DNA of 64,000 nucleotides from Micromonospora_G sp044901685 (lineage in GTDB: Bacteria > Actinomycetota > Actinomycetes > Mycobacteriales > Micromonosporaceae), in the NCBI RefSeq assembly GCF_044901685.1, contig NZ_JBJDPS010000004.1:496001-560000 (forward strand), written 5' to 3'. Shown here piece by piece: positions 1 through 7,681 of this stretch; position 1 is the stretch's first letter; each line of letters begins with the position of its first letter. Below the pieces are notes generated by a model. That model searched no databases, had not been told where the DNA came from, and saw nothing but the letters and a program-made list of their open reading frames with translations. The translations under genes and the position numbers were made by a program.

Positions 1-798
1 TTCGACAAGCGGGCCTGCCACGCCCGGCTGGCCGGTGCCGGGGTGCCGGTGCCGGCCGCCCTGCCGGTGTCGCCGGGCGACTACCGCGAACTGCGCGACC
101 TGATGGCATCGGCCGGCTGGGCCCGGGTCTTCGTCAAGCCCGCCCACGGTTCGTCCGCCTCCGGCGTACTGGCGCTCGAGGTGGCGGGGGATGCCGGGCG
201 GGTAGCGGTCGGTGGCGGTCGGGTGCAGGCGACCACCTCGGTCGAGTTGGCTGCCGACGGTCGCCTCTTCAACTCGCTGCGGCTCCGCCGCTACCGGCAG
301 GAGCCGGAGGTGGCTGCGATCGTCGACCGGCTCGCCCCGGACGGGCTGCACGTGGAGCGCTGGTTTCCCAAGGCCGGGCTGGGTGGACGCACGATCGACC
401 TGCGGGTGCTGGTGGTGGCGGGCGCGGCCGGGCACGTGGTGGTCCGTTCCAGCCGTGGTCCACTGACCAATCTGCACCTGGGCAACGACCGAGGCGATCT
501 GGCCGAGGTGCGCGCGGCGATGAGCCAACCGGCGTACGCCGACGCGCTGCGCACCTGCGTACGCGCTGCCGCGTGCTTTCCCGGCAGCCTGCATGCCGGG
601 GTCGACCTGATGATCGGCACCGACTGGCGGCGGCATATGGTGGCCGAGGTGAACGCGTTCGGCGACCTGCTGCCCAACCTGCTCGACCAGGCGGGCCGGG
701 ACAGCTACACCGCGCAACTGCACGCACTGCGCGGCGGCCGGTTCGACCAGTGGCGGGCGGAACCGGCGGCCGTCGACCGGAGGGGGTGGGGCGGATGA
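1..798 (+). CDS. STM4014-family ATP-grasp-like protein (5' end outside window)
   Basis: The frame is open at the left edge and its first visible residues are FDKRACHARLAGAGVPVP, so the true start lies upstream; 265 residues are seen. The pattern of a Lys-rich N-terminal strand, FVKPAHGSSASGV, then VDLMIG and a late VAEVNAFGDLLPNL resembles an ATP-grasp fold: the Lys and the Glu-x-Asn would bind nucleotide and Mg2+. Identification as the STM4014 family rests mainly on context, because the next three genes are clear STM4013, STM4012 and STM4011 homologues and each overlaps the last by four bases. ATP-grasp enzymes make amide-type bonds using ATP; the substrate here is unknown. The internal GTG at 43 is not taken as the start because the frame continues with conserved-looking sequence. 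Confidence 0.75.
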   Translation, partial: FDKRACHARLAGAGVPVPAALPVSPGDYRELRDLMASAGWARVFVKPAHGSSASGVLALEVAGDAGRVAVGGGRVQATTSVELAADGRLFNSLRLRRYRQEPEVAAIVDRLAPDGLHVERWFPKAGLGGRTIDLRVLVVAGAAGHVVVRSSRGPLTNLHLGNDRGDLAEVRAAMSQPAYADALRTCVRAAACFPGSLHAGVDLMIGTDWRRHMVAEVNAFGDLLPNLLDQAGRDSYTAQLHALRGGRFDQWRAEPAAVDRRGWGG

Positions 799-1616
799 AG
801 GACCTGATCGGCAGCCACGACCTGCTGTTCGTCACATTGGACACACTCCGTCACGACGTGGCGGCCGAGCTGCTCGCGGCCGGCCGGACGCCGAACCTGG
901 CCCGGGCGCTGCCCGACGGCTGGGAGCGCCGGCACAGTCCGGCGAGCTTCACGTACGCCGCGCACCAGGCGTTCTTCGCCGGCTTCCTGCCCACACCGAC
1001 CGAGCCGGGCACCCATCCGCGACTCTTCGCGGCGGCCTTCCCGGGCAGCGAGAGCACCGGCGACCAGACCTGGGTGTTCGAGGCACCGGACGTGGTGACC
1101 GCGTTGGCCACCGCCGGTTACCACACCGTCTGCGTCGGCGGTGTGGGCTTCTTCAACCGCAAGCCGCCGCTCGGCGCGGTGCTGCCCGGTCTCTTCGCCG
1201 AGTCGCACTGGGAGCCGGAGTTCGGGGTGGCCGCACCGGGCTGCTTCGAGGCCCAGCTCGACCGGATCGCCACCGTTGTTCCGACGGTCCCGGCCGAACA
1301 GCCGCTCTTCCTCTTTGTCAACGTCGCCGCGATGCACCAGCCCAACCGGCACTACCTGGCGGGGGCCGACCGGGACAGCCGGGACAGTCACGCCGCCGCG
1401 CTGGAGTACGTCGACCGTCACATCGGCCGGCTCTTCGCCCTGGCCGGCTCCCGGGACCGCCCGTGCCTGGTCGTGCTCTGCGCCGACCACGGCACCGCGT
1501 ACGGCGAGGACGGCCACAGTGGACACCGGCTCGGCCACGAGGTGGTGTGGACGGTGCCGTACGCGCAGTTCACGCTGGCGCCGGGGGACTGGGGCAAGCC
1601 GGGGGACTGGGAGTGA
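795..1616 (+). CDS. STM4013-family sulfatase/alkaline-phosphatase-superfamily protein
   Basis: This 273-aa protein starts at ATG 795, overlapping the previous stop as ATGA. The N-terminal FVTLDTLRHDVA supplies the metal-binding Asp typical of the alkaline phosphatase/sulfatase superfamily. The C-terminal half carries VVLCADHGTAYGEDG followed by GHRLGH, which matches the second metal site (Asp-His and a later His). The usual sulfatase Cys/Ser-x-Pro-x-Arg activation motif is not seen; the equivalent stretch reads SPASFTYAAHQAFFAG. A hydrolase or phosphotransferase acting on a small molecule made by the neighbouring radical SAM enzymes is a reasonable inference, but no substrate is known. It is cytoplasmic (no signal peptide) and translationally coupled to both neighbours. 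Confidence 0.85.
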   Translation: MKDLIGSHDLLFVTLDTLRHDVAAELLAAGRTPNLARALPDGWERRHSPASFTYAAHQAFFAGFLPTPTEPGTHPRLFAAAFPGSESTGDQTWVFEAPDVVTALATAGYHTVCVGGVGFFNRKPPLGAVLPGLFAESHWEPEFGVAAPGCFEAQLDRIATVVPTVPAEQPLFLFVNVAAMHQPNRHYLAGADRDSRDSHAAALEYVDRHIGRLFALAGSRDRPCLVVLCADHGTAYGEDGHSGHRLGHEVVWTVPYAQFTLAPGDWGKPGDWE

Positions 1617-3139
1617 ACCGGCCGGTGGTCGCGGTGGACGACGGTACGTTGGACGGCTCCCCCTACCAGGGCTACCTGTACGCGTACCCACACAAGACGG
1701 CGTACCGCCCGCTGCGTCCCCGCCCGCCGTTGAGCGAGGTCTGGGCCGGGGAGCGACGGGACGCCCTCTTCCTCTACCTGCACCTGCCGTTCTGCGAGAT
1801 GCGCTGCGGTTTCTGCAACCTGTTCACCCGGGCCAACCCGCCGGCCGAGCAGGTGCGCGGTTATCTCGACCAGTTGGCCCGGCAGGCCCGACGGGTGCGC
1901 GAGGCGCTCGGCGCCGACGCCGACTTCGCCCGGGTGGCGATCGGCGGCGGCACGCCGACGTACCTGACCGCCGCCGAACTGACCGAGATGTTCGACGTAC
2001 TGGCCGGGTTCGGCGCCCGCCTCGGCGCGGTGCCGATGGCGGTGGAGACCTCGCCGGCCACCGCCACCCCGGACCGGATCGCGGTGCTCGCCGAGCGGGG
2101 CACCAGCCGGATCAGCATCGGGGTGCAGAGCTTCCTGGACCGTGAGGCACACGCCGCCGGTCGACCGCAGCGCCGGGACGAGGTGGAGCGGGCGCTGGAG
2201 ACCATCCGGGCACACCGGACGGTCGAACTCAACCTAGACCTGATCTACGGGATTCCGGGTCAGACCGCGCGTACCTGGGCGGAGTCGTTGACCGCGGCGC
2301 TGTCCTGGGCACCGGAGGAGGTCTTCCTCTACCCGCTCTACGTCCGCCCGCTGACCGGTCTCGGCCGCCGCGGCGGCTCGGCACCGGGCGCGGGCGGCGG
2401 AATATCGGGCGGCGGAATATCGGGCGGCGGAATATCGGGCGGCGGAATATCGGGCGGCGGAATGTCGGGCGGCGCCGGGGCGGGTCCGGTCCTGCTCGAC
2501 GGCGGGGCGTCGGGCGCCCGGGACGAGAGCTGGGACCGGCAGCGGCTCGACCTCTACCGGCAGGGCCGGGACACCCTCCGGGCGGCCGGTTACCGTCAAC
2601 TCTCGCTGCGTCACTTCCGCCGGGCCGACCTGCCGTACGACGGCGACGCCGACGCGGAAGGCGGCGGCACGCGGGACGGCGGCGGTCGACCCGACTACTG
2701 CTGCCAGGACGACGGCATGGTCGGTCTCGGTTGCGGTGCCCGCTCGTACACCACCGACCTGCACTACTCGTTCGACTACGCGGTCGGCGTCGGCCAGGTG
2801 CGGGCGATCATCGACGACTACCTGCGCCGGCCGGAGAGCGACTTCGACGTGGCCGAGGTGGGTTTCCGGCTGGACGGGGTCGAGCAGCGTCGGCGGTGGC
2901 TGGTGAAATCCCTGCTCCGGTCGGAGGGGTTCGCCACGGCGACGTACCACGACCGGTTCGGCACCGCCGTCGCCGACGACTTCCCCCAGCTCGACCGGCT
3001 CGCGCGACGGGGCTGGTTGGCCACCGAGGACGACCGGCTGTCGCTCACCGACGACGGCATCGAACGGGCCGACGCGATCGGGCCGTGGCTGGTCTCCGGG
3101 CCGGTACGCACCGCGATGGCGGAGTACGCGCTCCGATGA
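1613..3139 (+). CDS. STM4012-family radical SAM protein (HemN-like)
   Basis: The 508-aa protein starts at GTG 1613 in a GTGA overlap with the previous stop. The radical SAM 4Fe-4S motif is Cys61-x3-Cys65-x2-Cys68 (CEMRCGFC). It is followed by a GGGTPTYL S-adenosylmethionine-binding stretch and ISIGVQSF, both typical of the HemN/coproporphyrinogen-dehydrogenase-like branch. HemN relatives use SAM radical chemistry on porphyrins or methyl transfer, but this family always sits with STM4011/4013/4014 and its reaction is not established. Around residues 260-287 there is a Gly-Ser low-complexity insert made by a 15-base tandem repeat, likely a surface loop. The C-terminal part looks like the HemN winged-helix region. 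Confidence 0.88.
   Translation: MNRPVVAVDDGTLDGSPYQGYLYAYPHKTAYRPLRPRPPLSEVWAGERRDALFLYLHLPFCEMRCGFCNLFTRANPPAEQVRGYLDQLARQARRVREALGADADFARVAIGGGTPTYLTAAELTEMFDVLAGFGARLGAVPMAVETSPATATPDRIAVLAERGTSRISIGVQSFLDREAHAAGRPQRRDEVERALETIRAHRTVELNLDLIYGIPGQTARTWAESLTAALSWAPEEVFLYPLYVRPLTGLGRRGGSAPGAGGGISGGGISGGGISGGGISGGGMSGGAGAGPVLLDGGASGARDESWDRQRLDLYRQGRDTLRAAGYRQLSLRHFRRADLPYDGDADAEGGGTRDGGGRPDYCCQDDGMVGLGCGARSYTTDLHYSFDYAVGVGQVRAIIDDYLRRPESDFDVAEVGFRLDGVEQRRRWLVKSLLRSEGFATATYHDRFGTAVADDFPQLDRLARRGWLATEDDRLSLTDDGIERADAIGPWLVSGPVRTAMAEYALR
2392..2474 (+). repeat. 15-base tandem repeat inside the STM4012-family gene
   Basis: The unit GGGCGGCGGAATATC occurs four times perfectly, then once with G for A (AATGTC), then a partial copy. 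Because the unit is a multiple of three it adds GGGIS pentapeptides and keeps the frame. Such arrays change copy number by slippage. Confidence 0.95.
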
Positions 3140-4026
3140 ACCTCTCCATCCTCTACCGTGGACCGCTGGCGAGCTGCAACTATGACTGCCCCTACTGCCC
3201 GTTCGCCAAGCGGCGGGACCGCCCGGCCGAGTTGCGCGCCGACCGGGAGGCGTTGCGCCGGTTCGTCGACTGGGTGGTGAGCAACCCGGACGACGACCAG
3301 ATCTCGGTGCTCTTCACGCCCTGGGGCGAGGGGCTGACCCGCTCCTGGTACCGGGAGGCCATGGTCGAGCTGTCCCGGCTGCCGCAGGTGACCCGGGTGG
3401 CGATCCAGACCAACCTCGCCGGCCGGGTGGAGTGGCTGGCCGACGCGGACCGGCGCGCGGTGGCACTCTGGGCGACCTACCACCCCGGACAGGTACGTCA
3501 GGCGACCTTCCTGCGGCGCTGCGAGCGGCTGACCGAGTTGGGGGTGCGTTACTCGGTCGGGGTGGTCGGGCTGCCGGAGCACCTGGCCGAGGCGCGGAGC
3601 CTGCGCGCGGCCCTGCCCGAGCAGGTGTACCTCTGGGTCAACGCCGCCGACGGGCACCGGTACGACCCGGCCGAGGAGGCCGACTGGACCGCCGTCGACC
3701 CGCTCTTCGCCTACAGCGTCCGACCGCACCCGTCCAGCGGTGCGCCGTGCCGGGCCGGCGAGAGCGTCATCTCGGTACGGGGCGACGGCTCGGTACGACG
3801 CTGCCACTTTGTCGACACCCCACTGGGCAACCTCTACGACGGTTCCTACCGCCCGGCGTTGGCACCCCGCCCCTGCCCGAACGTGGCCTGCGACTGCCAC
3901 ATCGGCTACGTACACCTGAAGACGCTGCCGCTCTACGACGTTTTCGCCGGTGGGGTGCTGGAGCGGATCCCGGCACCGGGTCCGGCCGACGCGCGGTGGG
4001 GCGTGCCGGCCGGAGCCCTGCGCTGA
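3136..4026 (+). CDS. STM4011-family radical SAM protein
   Basis: The 296-aa protein begins at ATG 3136, overlapping the previous stop as ATGA. The cluster motif is Cys14-x3-Cys18-x2-Cys21 (CNYDCPYC), very close to the N-terminus as in minimal radical SAM cores. Further Cys residues near the C-terminus (PCRAGE, RRCHFVD, CPNVACDCHIG) could hold an auxiliary iron-sulfur cluster, as in SPASM-type enzymes, although the spacing was not compared with a model. It is the last gene of the four-gene operon; the next gene is convergent after 54 bases. Function is unknown, but the constant partnership suggests that both radical SAM enzymes act in one small-molecule pathway. Confidence 0.87.
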   Translation: MNLSILYRGPLASCNYDCPYCPFAKRRDRPAELRADREALRRFVDWVVSNPDDDQISVLFTPWGEGLTRSWYREAMVELSRLPQVTRVAIQTNLAGRVEWLADADRRAVALWATYHPGQVRQATFLRRCERLTELGVRYSVGVVGLPEHLAEARSLRAALPEQVYLWVNAADGHRYDPAEEADWTAVDPLFAYSVRPHPSSGAPCRAGESVISVRGDGSVRRCHFVDTPLGNLYDGSYRPALAPRPCPNVACDCHIGYVHLKTLPLYDVFAGGVLERIPAPGPADARWGVPAGALR

Positions 4027-4080
4027 CCGGTCCGGTCCTGCCGGCGGAAGGGGGCGGGCCCGGTCGACGGGACCGTCCAG

Positions 4081-5355
4081 TCAGGTCTGGAGGACCGGGT
4101 CGTACTCCGCCGATTCCAGGCCGAAGGTCCAGGCCACCCCGGCGCGGGCGGTGCGGGTCTGCGGCGGCACCCGGAGCCAGTAGGTGCGGCTGGTGCCGTC
4201 CGGCTCCGGCGTCGCGTTGACCACCTCGACCATCACCAGCGGCTCGTCCTGCGGCAACTCGATCCGCCAGAGCACGCCGAAGGTGTCCTGGTGGATCGCC
4301 CTGGCGTTGCTCTCGCGCAGGTAGCGCTCGTAGCCGAAGTGTTCGAGCATCACCCGGCGCACCTCGGCGTTGCGCTCGGCCCGGATGCGTTCGACGGTCA
4401 ACCGGGGCAGTTCGGCGGCGACCTCGGCCGGGATCGGCATGCCCCGCCAGGCGTGCAGGCCGAAGCCGTCCGGGTAGACCAGCGCCGGCCCGTCGCCGTG
4501 GTGCAGCCGACCCAGGTTGTCGCGTTCGAGGCGCACCGGTCGCTCGGTCAGGAGCGCGATCCGCTCGTACGGCCACCACCAGCCGGCCGCATCGGCGACC
4601 CCGGCCAGGCCGGAGACCCGCTGGTCGTGGTCGAACGCGCTCAACCAGGCCGCGTCGTGCTGCCCGAAGACCACGTCGAGCAGGGCGGTGCGGGCCCGCT
4701 GGGCGAACGGCTTCGGCAGACCTCGGGTGACCTCGTCGGCGAGCCGGGTGCGCAGCGGCGTGACCACCCGGTCGTTGACCAGGTGCCAGGTCCGCTGCCC
4801 ACCGGCGGCCCAGTGCGCGGCCCAGCCCGTCGGGCCGAGCCGGGTGACGGCGGCGGCGCGGGCCGAGGCCCACGCGGTGGTGCGCAGCCGGGCCCGGACC
4901 GAGCGGCCGGTGGCCCCGGGCAGGGGTTCGTGCCCCTGCGCCCGCAACGTCGCCACCACCTCGGTCAACGCCCGGACGGCGTCGTCGTCGGCGCCGTGCA
5001 GCGCCGTCACCAGCCAGGACGGGAGATCGGCTGGGGGATTGGGGCCGCCGGGCCCGGCGGCCCCGAACCCGCCGGGTCCGGCGGGGCCGGAGGTGGAAAC
5101 GGTGAGCAGCGCCGCGGCGAGTGCCCCGGCGTACGGGGAACCGAGCCAGAGGATCGTCTCCGGCTCGGCCAGCCCGGCGGCGACGTACGCCCGGCGGACC
5201 GCCCGCTCTGCGGCCGGGCGGTCGGCGGGAGCCGTGCGCAGTCCACGCTCCAACCAGTCTTCGGCGGCGACGGCCAGCGCGCTGCTGGGCACGGCGTGGC
5301 CGGACGAGTCGGGCCGAGGCTGGTCGGAGCGGGCGGAAAGGGTGGAAGTGGTCAT
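4081..5355 (-). CDS. DUF6745-domain protein
   Basis: The 424-aa protein starts at ATG 5355, where TGATG couples it to the stop of the upstream small gene. Its C-terminal third, from about residue 258, carries the DUF6745 hallmark run: GWWWPYERIALLTERP, then a DNLGRLHHGDGPALVYPDG block and HAWRGMPIP. The ending EVVNATPEPDGTSRTYW, RVPPQTRTARAGVAWTFG and EYDP is also typical. No enzyme motif, signal peptide or membrane segment is visible. Residues 190-230 include an Ala-rich region with a tryptophan cluster. Biochemical function is unknown; the pair with the gene at 5355-5675 is a recurrent unit from memory of this family. Confidence 0.85.
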   Translation of the reverse strand: MTTSTLSARSDQPRPDSSGHAVPSSALAVAAEDWLERGLRTAPADRPAAERAVRRAYVAAGLAEPETILWLGSPYAGALAAALLTVSTSGPAGPGGFGAAGPGGPNPPADLPSWLVTALHGADDDAVRALTEVVATLRAQGHEPLPGATGRSVRARLRTTAWASARAAAVTRLGPTGWAAHWAAGGQRTWHLVNDRVVTPLRTRLADEVTRGLPKPFAQRARTALLDVVFGQHDAAWLSAFDHDQRVSGLAGVADAAGWWWPYERIALLTERPVRLERDNLGRLHHGDGPALVYPDGFGLHAWRGMPIPAEVAAELPRLTVERIRAERNAEVRRVMLEHFGYERYLRESNARAIHQDTFGVLWRIELPQDEPLVMVEVVNATPEPDGTSRTYWLRVPPQTRTARAGVAWTFGLESAEYDPVLQT

Positions 5356-5675
5356 CAGTCGGCCACCGGCCGCCACGAGCCGGGAAGGTACTCCCGCTGC
5401 CGGACCACCCGGTAGGCACCGGCGGGCAGCGGGATGGGGCCGTGCTCCTCGTGGCCGAGCCGGCCGTAGCCGTCGATCAGCAGGATCGACGGCTCGGTCT
5501 GGTCGGGCAGTGTCCACAAGGTGACCCCGGTCCCGCTGACCACGTGGGCGTGCCCGGTGGCCTCGCCCCGGGCCAGCACCAGACGACCCCGCGCGTCCCG
5601 GGCCGCCGGCACCAGTCCGGCGGGAATGTCGCTCCGGTCGATCCGGTGGACGAGCACATCGCCCTGTCGGTACAT
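5355..5675 (-). CDS. small partner protein of the DUF6745 module
   Basis: This 106-aa protein reads through the conserved blocks YRQGDVLVHRI, ARGEATGHAHVVSG, EEHGPIPLPAGAYRVVRQRE and ends in VAD. The GHAH pair plus EH looks like a possible metal or ligand-binding cupin-like arrangement, but that is inference. ATG 5675 is chosen because it follows AAGGAG by eight bases. That ribosome binding site is largely buried in a 12-bp hairpin (5685-5714). Its stop overlaps the start of the DUF6745 gene by one base, so the two are cotranslated. Similar small proteins are found beside DUF6745 genes in other bacteria; no function is known. Confidence 0.8.
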   Translation of the reverse strand: MYRQGDVLVHRIDRSDIPAGLVPAARDARGRLVLARGEATGHAHVVSGTGVTLWTLPDQTEPSILLIDGYGRLGHEEHGPIPLPAGAYRVVRQREYLPGSWRPVAD

Positions 5676-5684
5676 CTGCCGGCT

Positions 5685-5714
5685 CCTTCCGGTCGTCCAC
5701 GAACGACCGGAAGG
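5685..5714 (-). promoter_or_regulatory. perfect 12-bp hairpin covering the Shine-Dalgarno of the DUF6745 operon
   Basis: On the minus strand CCTTCCGGTCGT pairs perfectly with ACGACCGGAAGG across a six-base loop. The second arm contains most of the GGAAGGAG ribosome binding site, and the start codon is 10 bases further on. It could be a translation-blocking element or a protein-binding operator. Because the upstream gene on the same strand ends at 5746, it could also terminate that gene, though there is no T-tract. Confidence 0.7.
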
Positions 5715-5745
5715 CTAGCCCCGGGGTACGACAGAACGAGGAGCC

Positions 5746-6039
5746 TCAGGCCGGTACGTCGGTGAAGTGCTCGACCACCGGCGGCGCGGCGAAGAACGGG
5801 CCGATGAGTCCACGCCAGGTGACGAACCGTTCGGTGGCGCGGAAATTCTCCTCGTGCGCCGCGACCGAATCCCACTCCACCAGCAGGACAAACCGGGACG
5901 GCGACTCGATGCCCCGGGTCATCCGGATCGAGCGGCAACCGGGCGTGCCGTGCAGGGTCCGGTGCCCTTCGGCGTACGCGGCGGCGAACTCGTCCTCGCG
6001 GCCGGGAATGACATCGATCAGGGCAACCTCGAGCACCAT
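5746..6039 (-). CDS. antibiotic biosynthesis monooxygenase (ABM)-domain protein
   Basis: The 97-aa protein fits a single ABM ferredoxin-like domain: VALIDVIPGREDEFAAAY, a central PGCRSIRMTRGIESPSRFVLLVEWDS and a C-terminal FRATERFVTWRGLIGPFF. This family includes cofactor-free monooxygenases and haem-degrading relatives, but many members are uncharacterised. ATG 6039 gives the standard length and starts with the first beta strand; the longer upstream frame runs into a simple-sequence repeat and is not used. It lies on the same strand as the DUF6745 pair, 70 bases upstream. Confidence 0.8.
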   Translation of the reverse strand: MVLEVALIDVIPGREDEFAAAYAEGHRTLHGTPGCRSIRMTRGIESPSRFVLLVEWDSVAAHEENFRATERFVTWRGLIGPFFAAPPVVEHFTDVPA

Positions 6040-6097
6040 CGGAACAGCCTCGCACGGTCGCCCAAGCCATCCCACCCCGGGGCGACCGTTCCCAAGC

Positions 6098-6187
6098 ACC
6101 GAACGACCTGACGACCGAACGACCGAACGACCTGGCCACCGAACGACCTGACGACCGAACGACCGGACGGCCCGACGACGTGACGAC
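6098..6187. repeat. degenerate GACCGAACGACC direct repeats in an intergenic region
   Basis: A 28-base stretch starting at 6098 recurs exactly at 6138 (period 40), and the interval is filled by shorter ACCGAACG / CCTGACG units. It lies upstream of the ABM gene in the 318-base interval 6040-6357. A second short direct repeat (GAACGTGAAGGTG at 6265 and 6287) is in the same interval. No gene is seen there. The units are too short and uneven for a CRISPR array. Confidence 0.85.
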
Positions 6188-6357
6188 CGCACCACCGAAT
6201 GCCCCGACGACCTCTGACACCTAGCCTCCTAGGAAGCCGCAGCGGGGGTGAGGTGGGCGGAACGGAACGTGAAGGTGAACGAGGGCGAACGTGAAGGTGG
6301 GCAAGAACGCATCGGCCCGAGGTGCCCGACCCGTCCGGGATGGGGGATGATGAAGCC

Positions 6358-6488
6358 GAGGAGGGGAGTATTCCCCTGCGGCGGCGTCGTCAGCACGGTC
6401 GGTCACCGGTTCGTCCGGTGGGTGACCCGGCCCGTCGGTCGGCGGCAGGTGGCACATCGCGACTGCCGCCGGTGGAAGAGACCTCCGA
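6358..6488 (+). ncRNA. yybP-ykoY (Mn2+) riboswitch aptamer upstream of the TerC gene
   Basis: The leader matches the yybP-ykoY aptamer. P1 is GGAGG at 6360-6364 pairing with CCTCC at 6482-6486, followed at once by the conserved GGAGTA loop strand. There is a CGTCGTCAGCAC junction, a long GGTCACC / GGTGACC arm, and the conserved 3' strand GAAGAGACC just before the closing CCTCC. This class binds Mn2+ and controls TerC/Alx-type and P-type-ATPase manganese exporters, which fits the downstream gene. The call is by eye and not from a covariance model. Confidence 0.85.
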
Positions 6489-6497
6489 CAGTCACCA

Positions 6498-6570
6498 CAC
6501 TCGGCACCACCGACCACGGCACGCCCCGACGGGTGTGCCGTTTCGGGTGTGCCGAGTGCCTGCCGGAGGA
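6498..6570 (+). promoter_or_regulatory. expression platform of the riboswitch: long hairpin ending at the Shine-Dalgarno
   Basis: CACTCGGCAC (6498-6507) pairs with GTGCCGAGTG (6549-6558). Inside it, GGCACGCCC (6518-6526) pairs with GGGTGTGCC (6531-6539) with one G-U pair. The outer arm ends six bases before GGAGGA (6565-6570). The structure could control access to the ribosome or act as a terminator; no T-tract follows, so translational control is favoured. Confidence 0.6.
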
Positions 6571-6581
6571 ATGATCTGAAC

Positions 6582-7574
6582 GTGTCCACCTGGGTGTGGG
6601 TCGTAACGCTGGTCGCGCTGGGCGCGTTGCTGTCCGTTGATCTGCTGATCATCGGGCGCCGGCCGCACGAGCCGAGTATTCGGGAGTCCAGCCTCTGGGT
6701 CGGCTTCTACGTCCTGCTCGCCCTGCTGTTCGGGGTCGGGCTGTGGTTGACCAGGGATCTCTCCACGGCGACCGAGTTCTACACCGGCTGGCTCACCGAG
6801 TACAGCCTCTCGGTGGACAACCTCTTCGTCTTCGTGATCATCATGGGTCGCTTCGCGGTTCCCCGCCAGTACCAGCAGAAGGTGCTGCTCATCGGCATCG
6901 TGCTGGCGCTGGTGATGCGGGGCGGCTTCATCGCCGCGGGAGCCGCGCTGATCTCGCAGTTCTCCTGGGTGTTCTACATCTTCGGCGCGTTCCTGGTCTA
7001 CACCGCGATCAACTTCTTCCGCCAGGGCGAGCCGGAGGAGGAGGACTTCAAGGAGAACCTGCTGATCCGGTGGAGCCGGCGGGCGTTGCCGATCTCGACC
7101 GACTTCGCCGGTGGCCACCTGACCGTACGGGAGAACGGGCGACGGCTCTTCACCCCGCTGCTGATCGTGATGATCGCGATCGGCACCACCGACCTGATCT
7201 TCGCCCTCGACTCGATCCCGGCGATCTTCGGCATCACCCAGGACCCGTACCTGGTCTTCACCGCGAACGTGTTCGCGCTGATGGGTCTGCGGCAGCTCTA
7301 CTTCCTGCTCGGCGGGCTGCTCGACCGGCTGGTCTACCTCAACATCGGCCTCGCGGTGGTACTCGGCTTCATCGGGGTGAAGCTGGTGCTGGAGGCGCTC
7401 GCCGACAACAACCTGCCGTTTGTCAACGGTGGCGAGCACGTGGGCTGGGCGCCGCACGTGCCGATCTGGCTCTCCCTGGTGGTCATCCTGGGCACGCTGG
7501 CGGTGGCGACCGTGGCCAGCCTGATCAAGTCGGCCAGCGACCGGCGCAAGGAGCTCGCCTCGGCCGGCCGCTGA
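6582..7574 (+). CDS. TerC-family integral membrane protein, probable Mn2+ exporter
   Basis: The 330-aa protein is mostly hydrophobic with about seven to nine membrane segments. It carries the TerC signatures EYSLSVDNLFVFVII near residue 80 and TTDLIFALDSIPAIFGIT near residue 205, whose paired Asp residues lie in membrane helices and are expected to bind the metal. TerC/Alx proteins of this type export manganese, and the Mn2+ riboswitch upstream supports that role over tellurite resistance. GTG 6582 is chosen because GGAGGA sits 11 bases before it; the closer ATG at 6571 is out of frame. The gene is monocistronic and followed by a 37-base repeat array. Confidence 0.9.
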   Translation: MSTWVWVVTLVALGALLSVDLLIIGRRPHEPSIRESSLWVGFYVLLALLFGVGLWLTRDLSTATEFYTGWLTEYSLSVDNLFVFVIIMGRFAVPRQYQQKVLLIGIVLALVMRGGFIAAGAALISQFSWVFYIFGAFLVYTAINFFRQGEPEEEDFKENLLIRWSRRALPISTDFAGGHLTVRENGRRLFTPLLIVMIAIGTTDLIFALDSIPAIFGITQDPYLVFTANVFALMGLRQLYFLLGGLLDRLVYLNIGLAVVLGFIGVKLVLEALADNNLPFVNGGEHVGWAPHVPIWLSLVVILGTLAVATVASLIKSASDRRKELASAGR

Positions 7575-7582
7575 CCCACCGG

Positions 7583-7681
7583 TCGCGCGGCCGGCTCGTC
7601 GGTCCGGCACGTTGGTACGTCGCGCGGCCGGCTCGTCAGTCCCGTGCGTTGGTACGTCGCGCGGCCGGCTCGTCAGTCCGG
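7583..7681. repeat. 37-base tandem repeat between convergent genes
   Basis: Copies start at 7583, 7620 and 7657, the last partial. Each begins TCGCGCGGCCGGCTCGTC and continues to GTTGGTACG with a few changes. The array fills the gap between the TerC gene and the convergent NlpC/P60 gene, and the third copy contains the stop codon of the latter. Confidence 0.9.

Noticed and set aside
6098..6187. Repeat array as a CRISPR locus
   Set aside because: Units are short, uneven and without unique spacers, and no cas gene is present.
6582..7574. Tellurite resistance function for the TerC gene
   Set aside because: A Mn2+ riboswitch upstream and lack of other ter genes point to manganese export.
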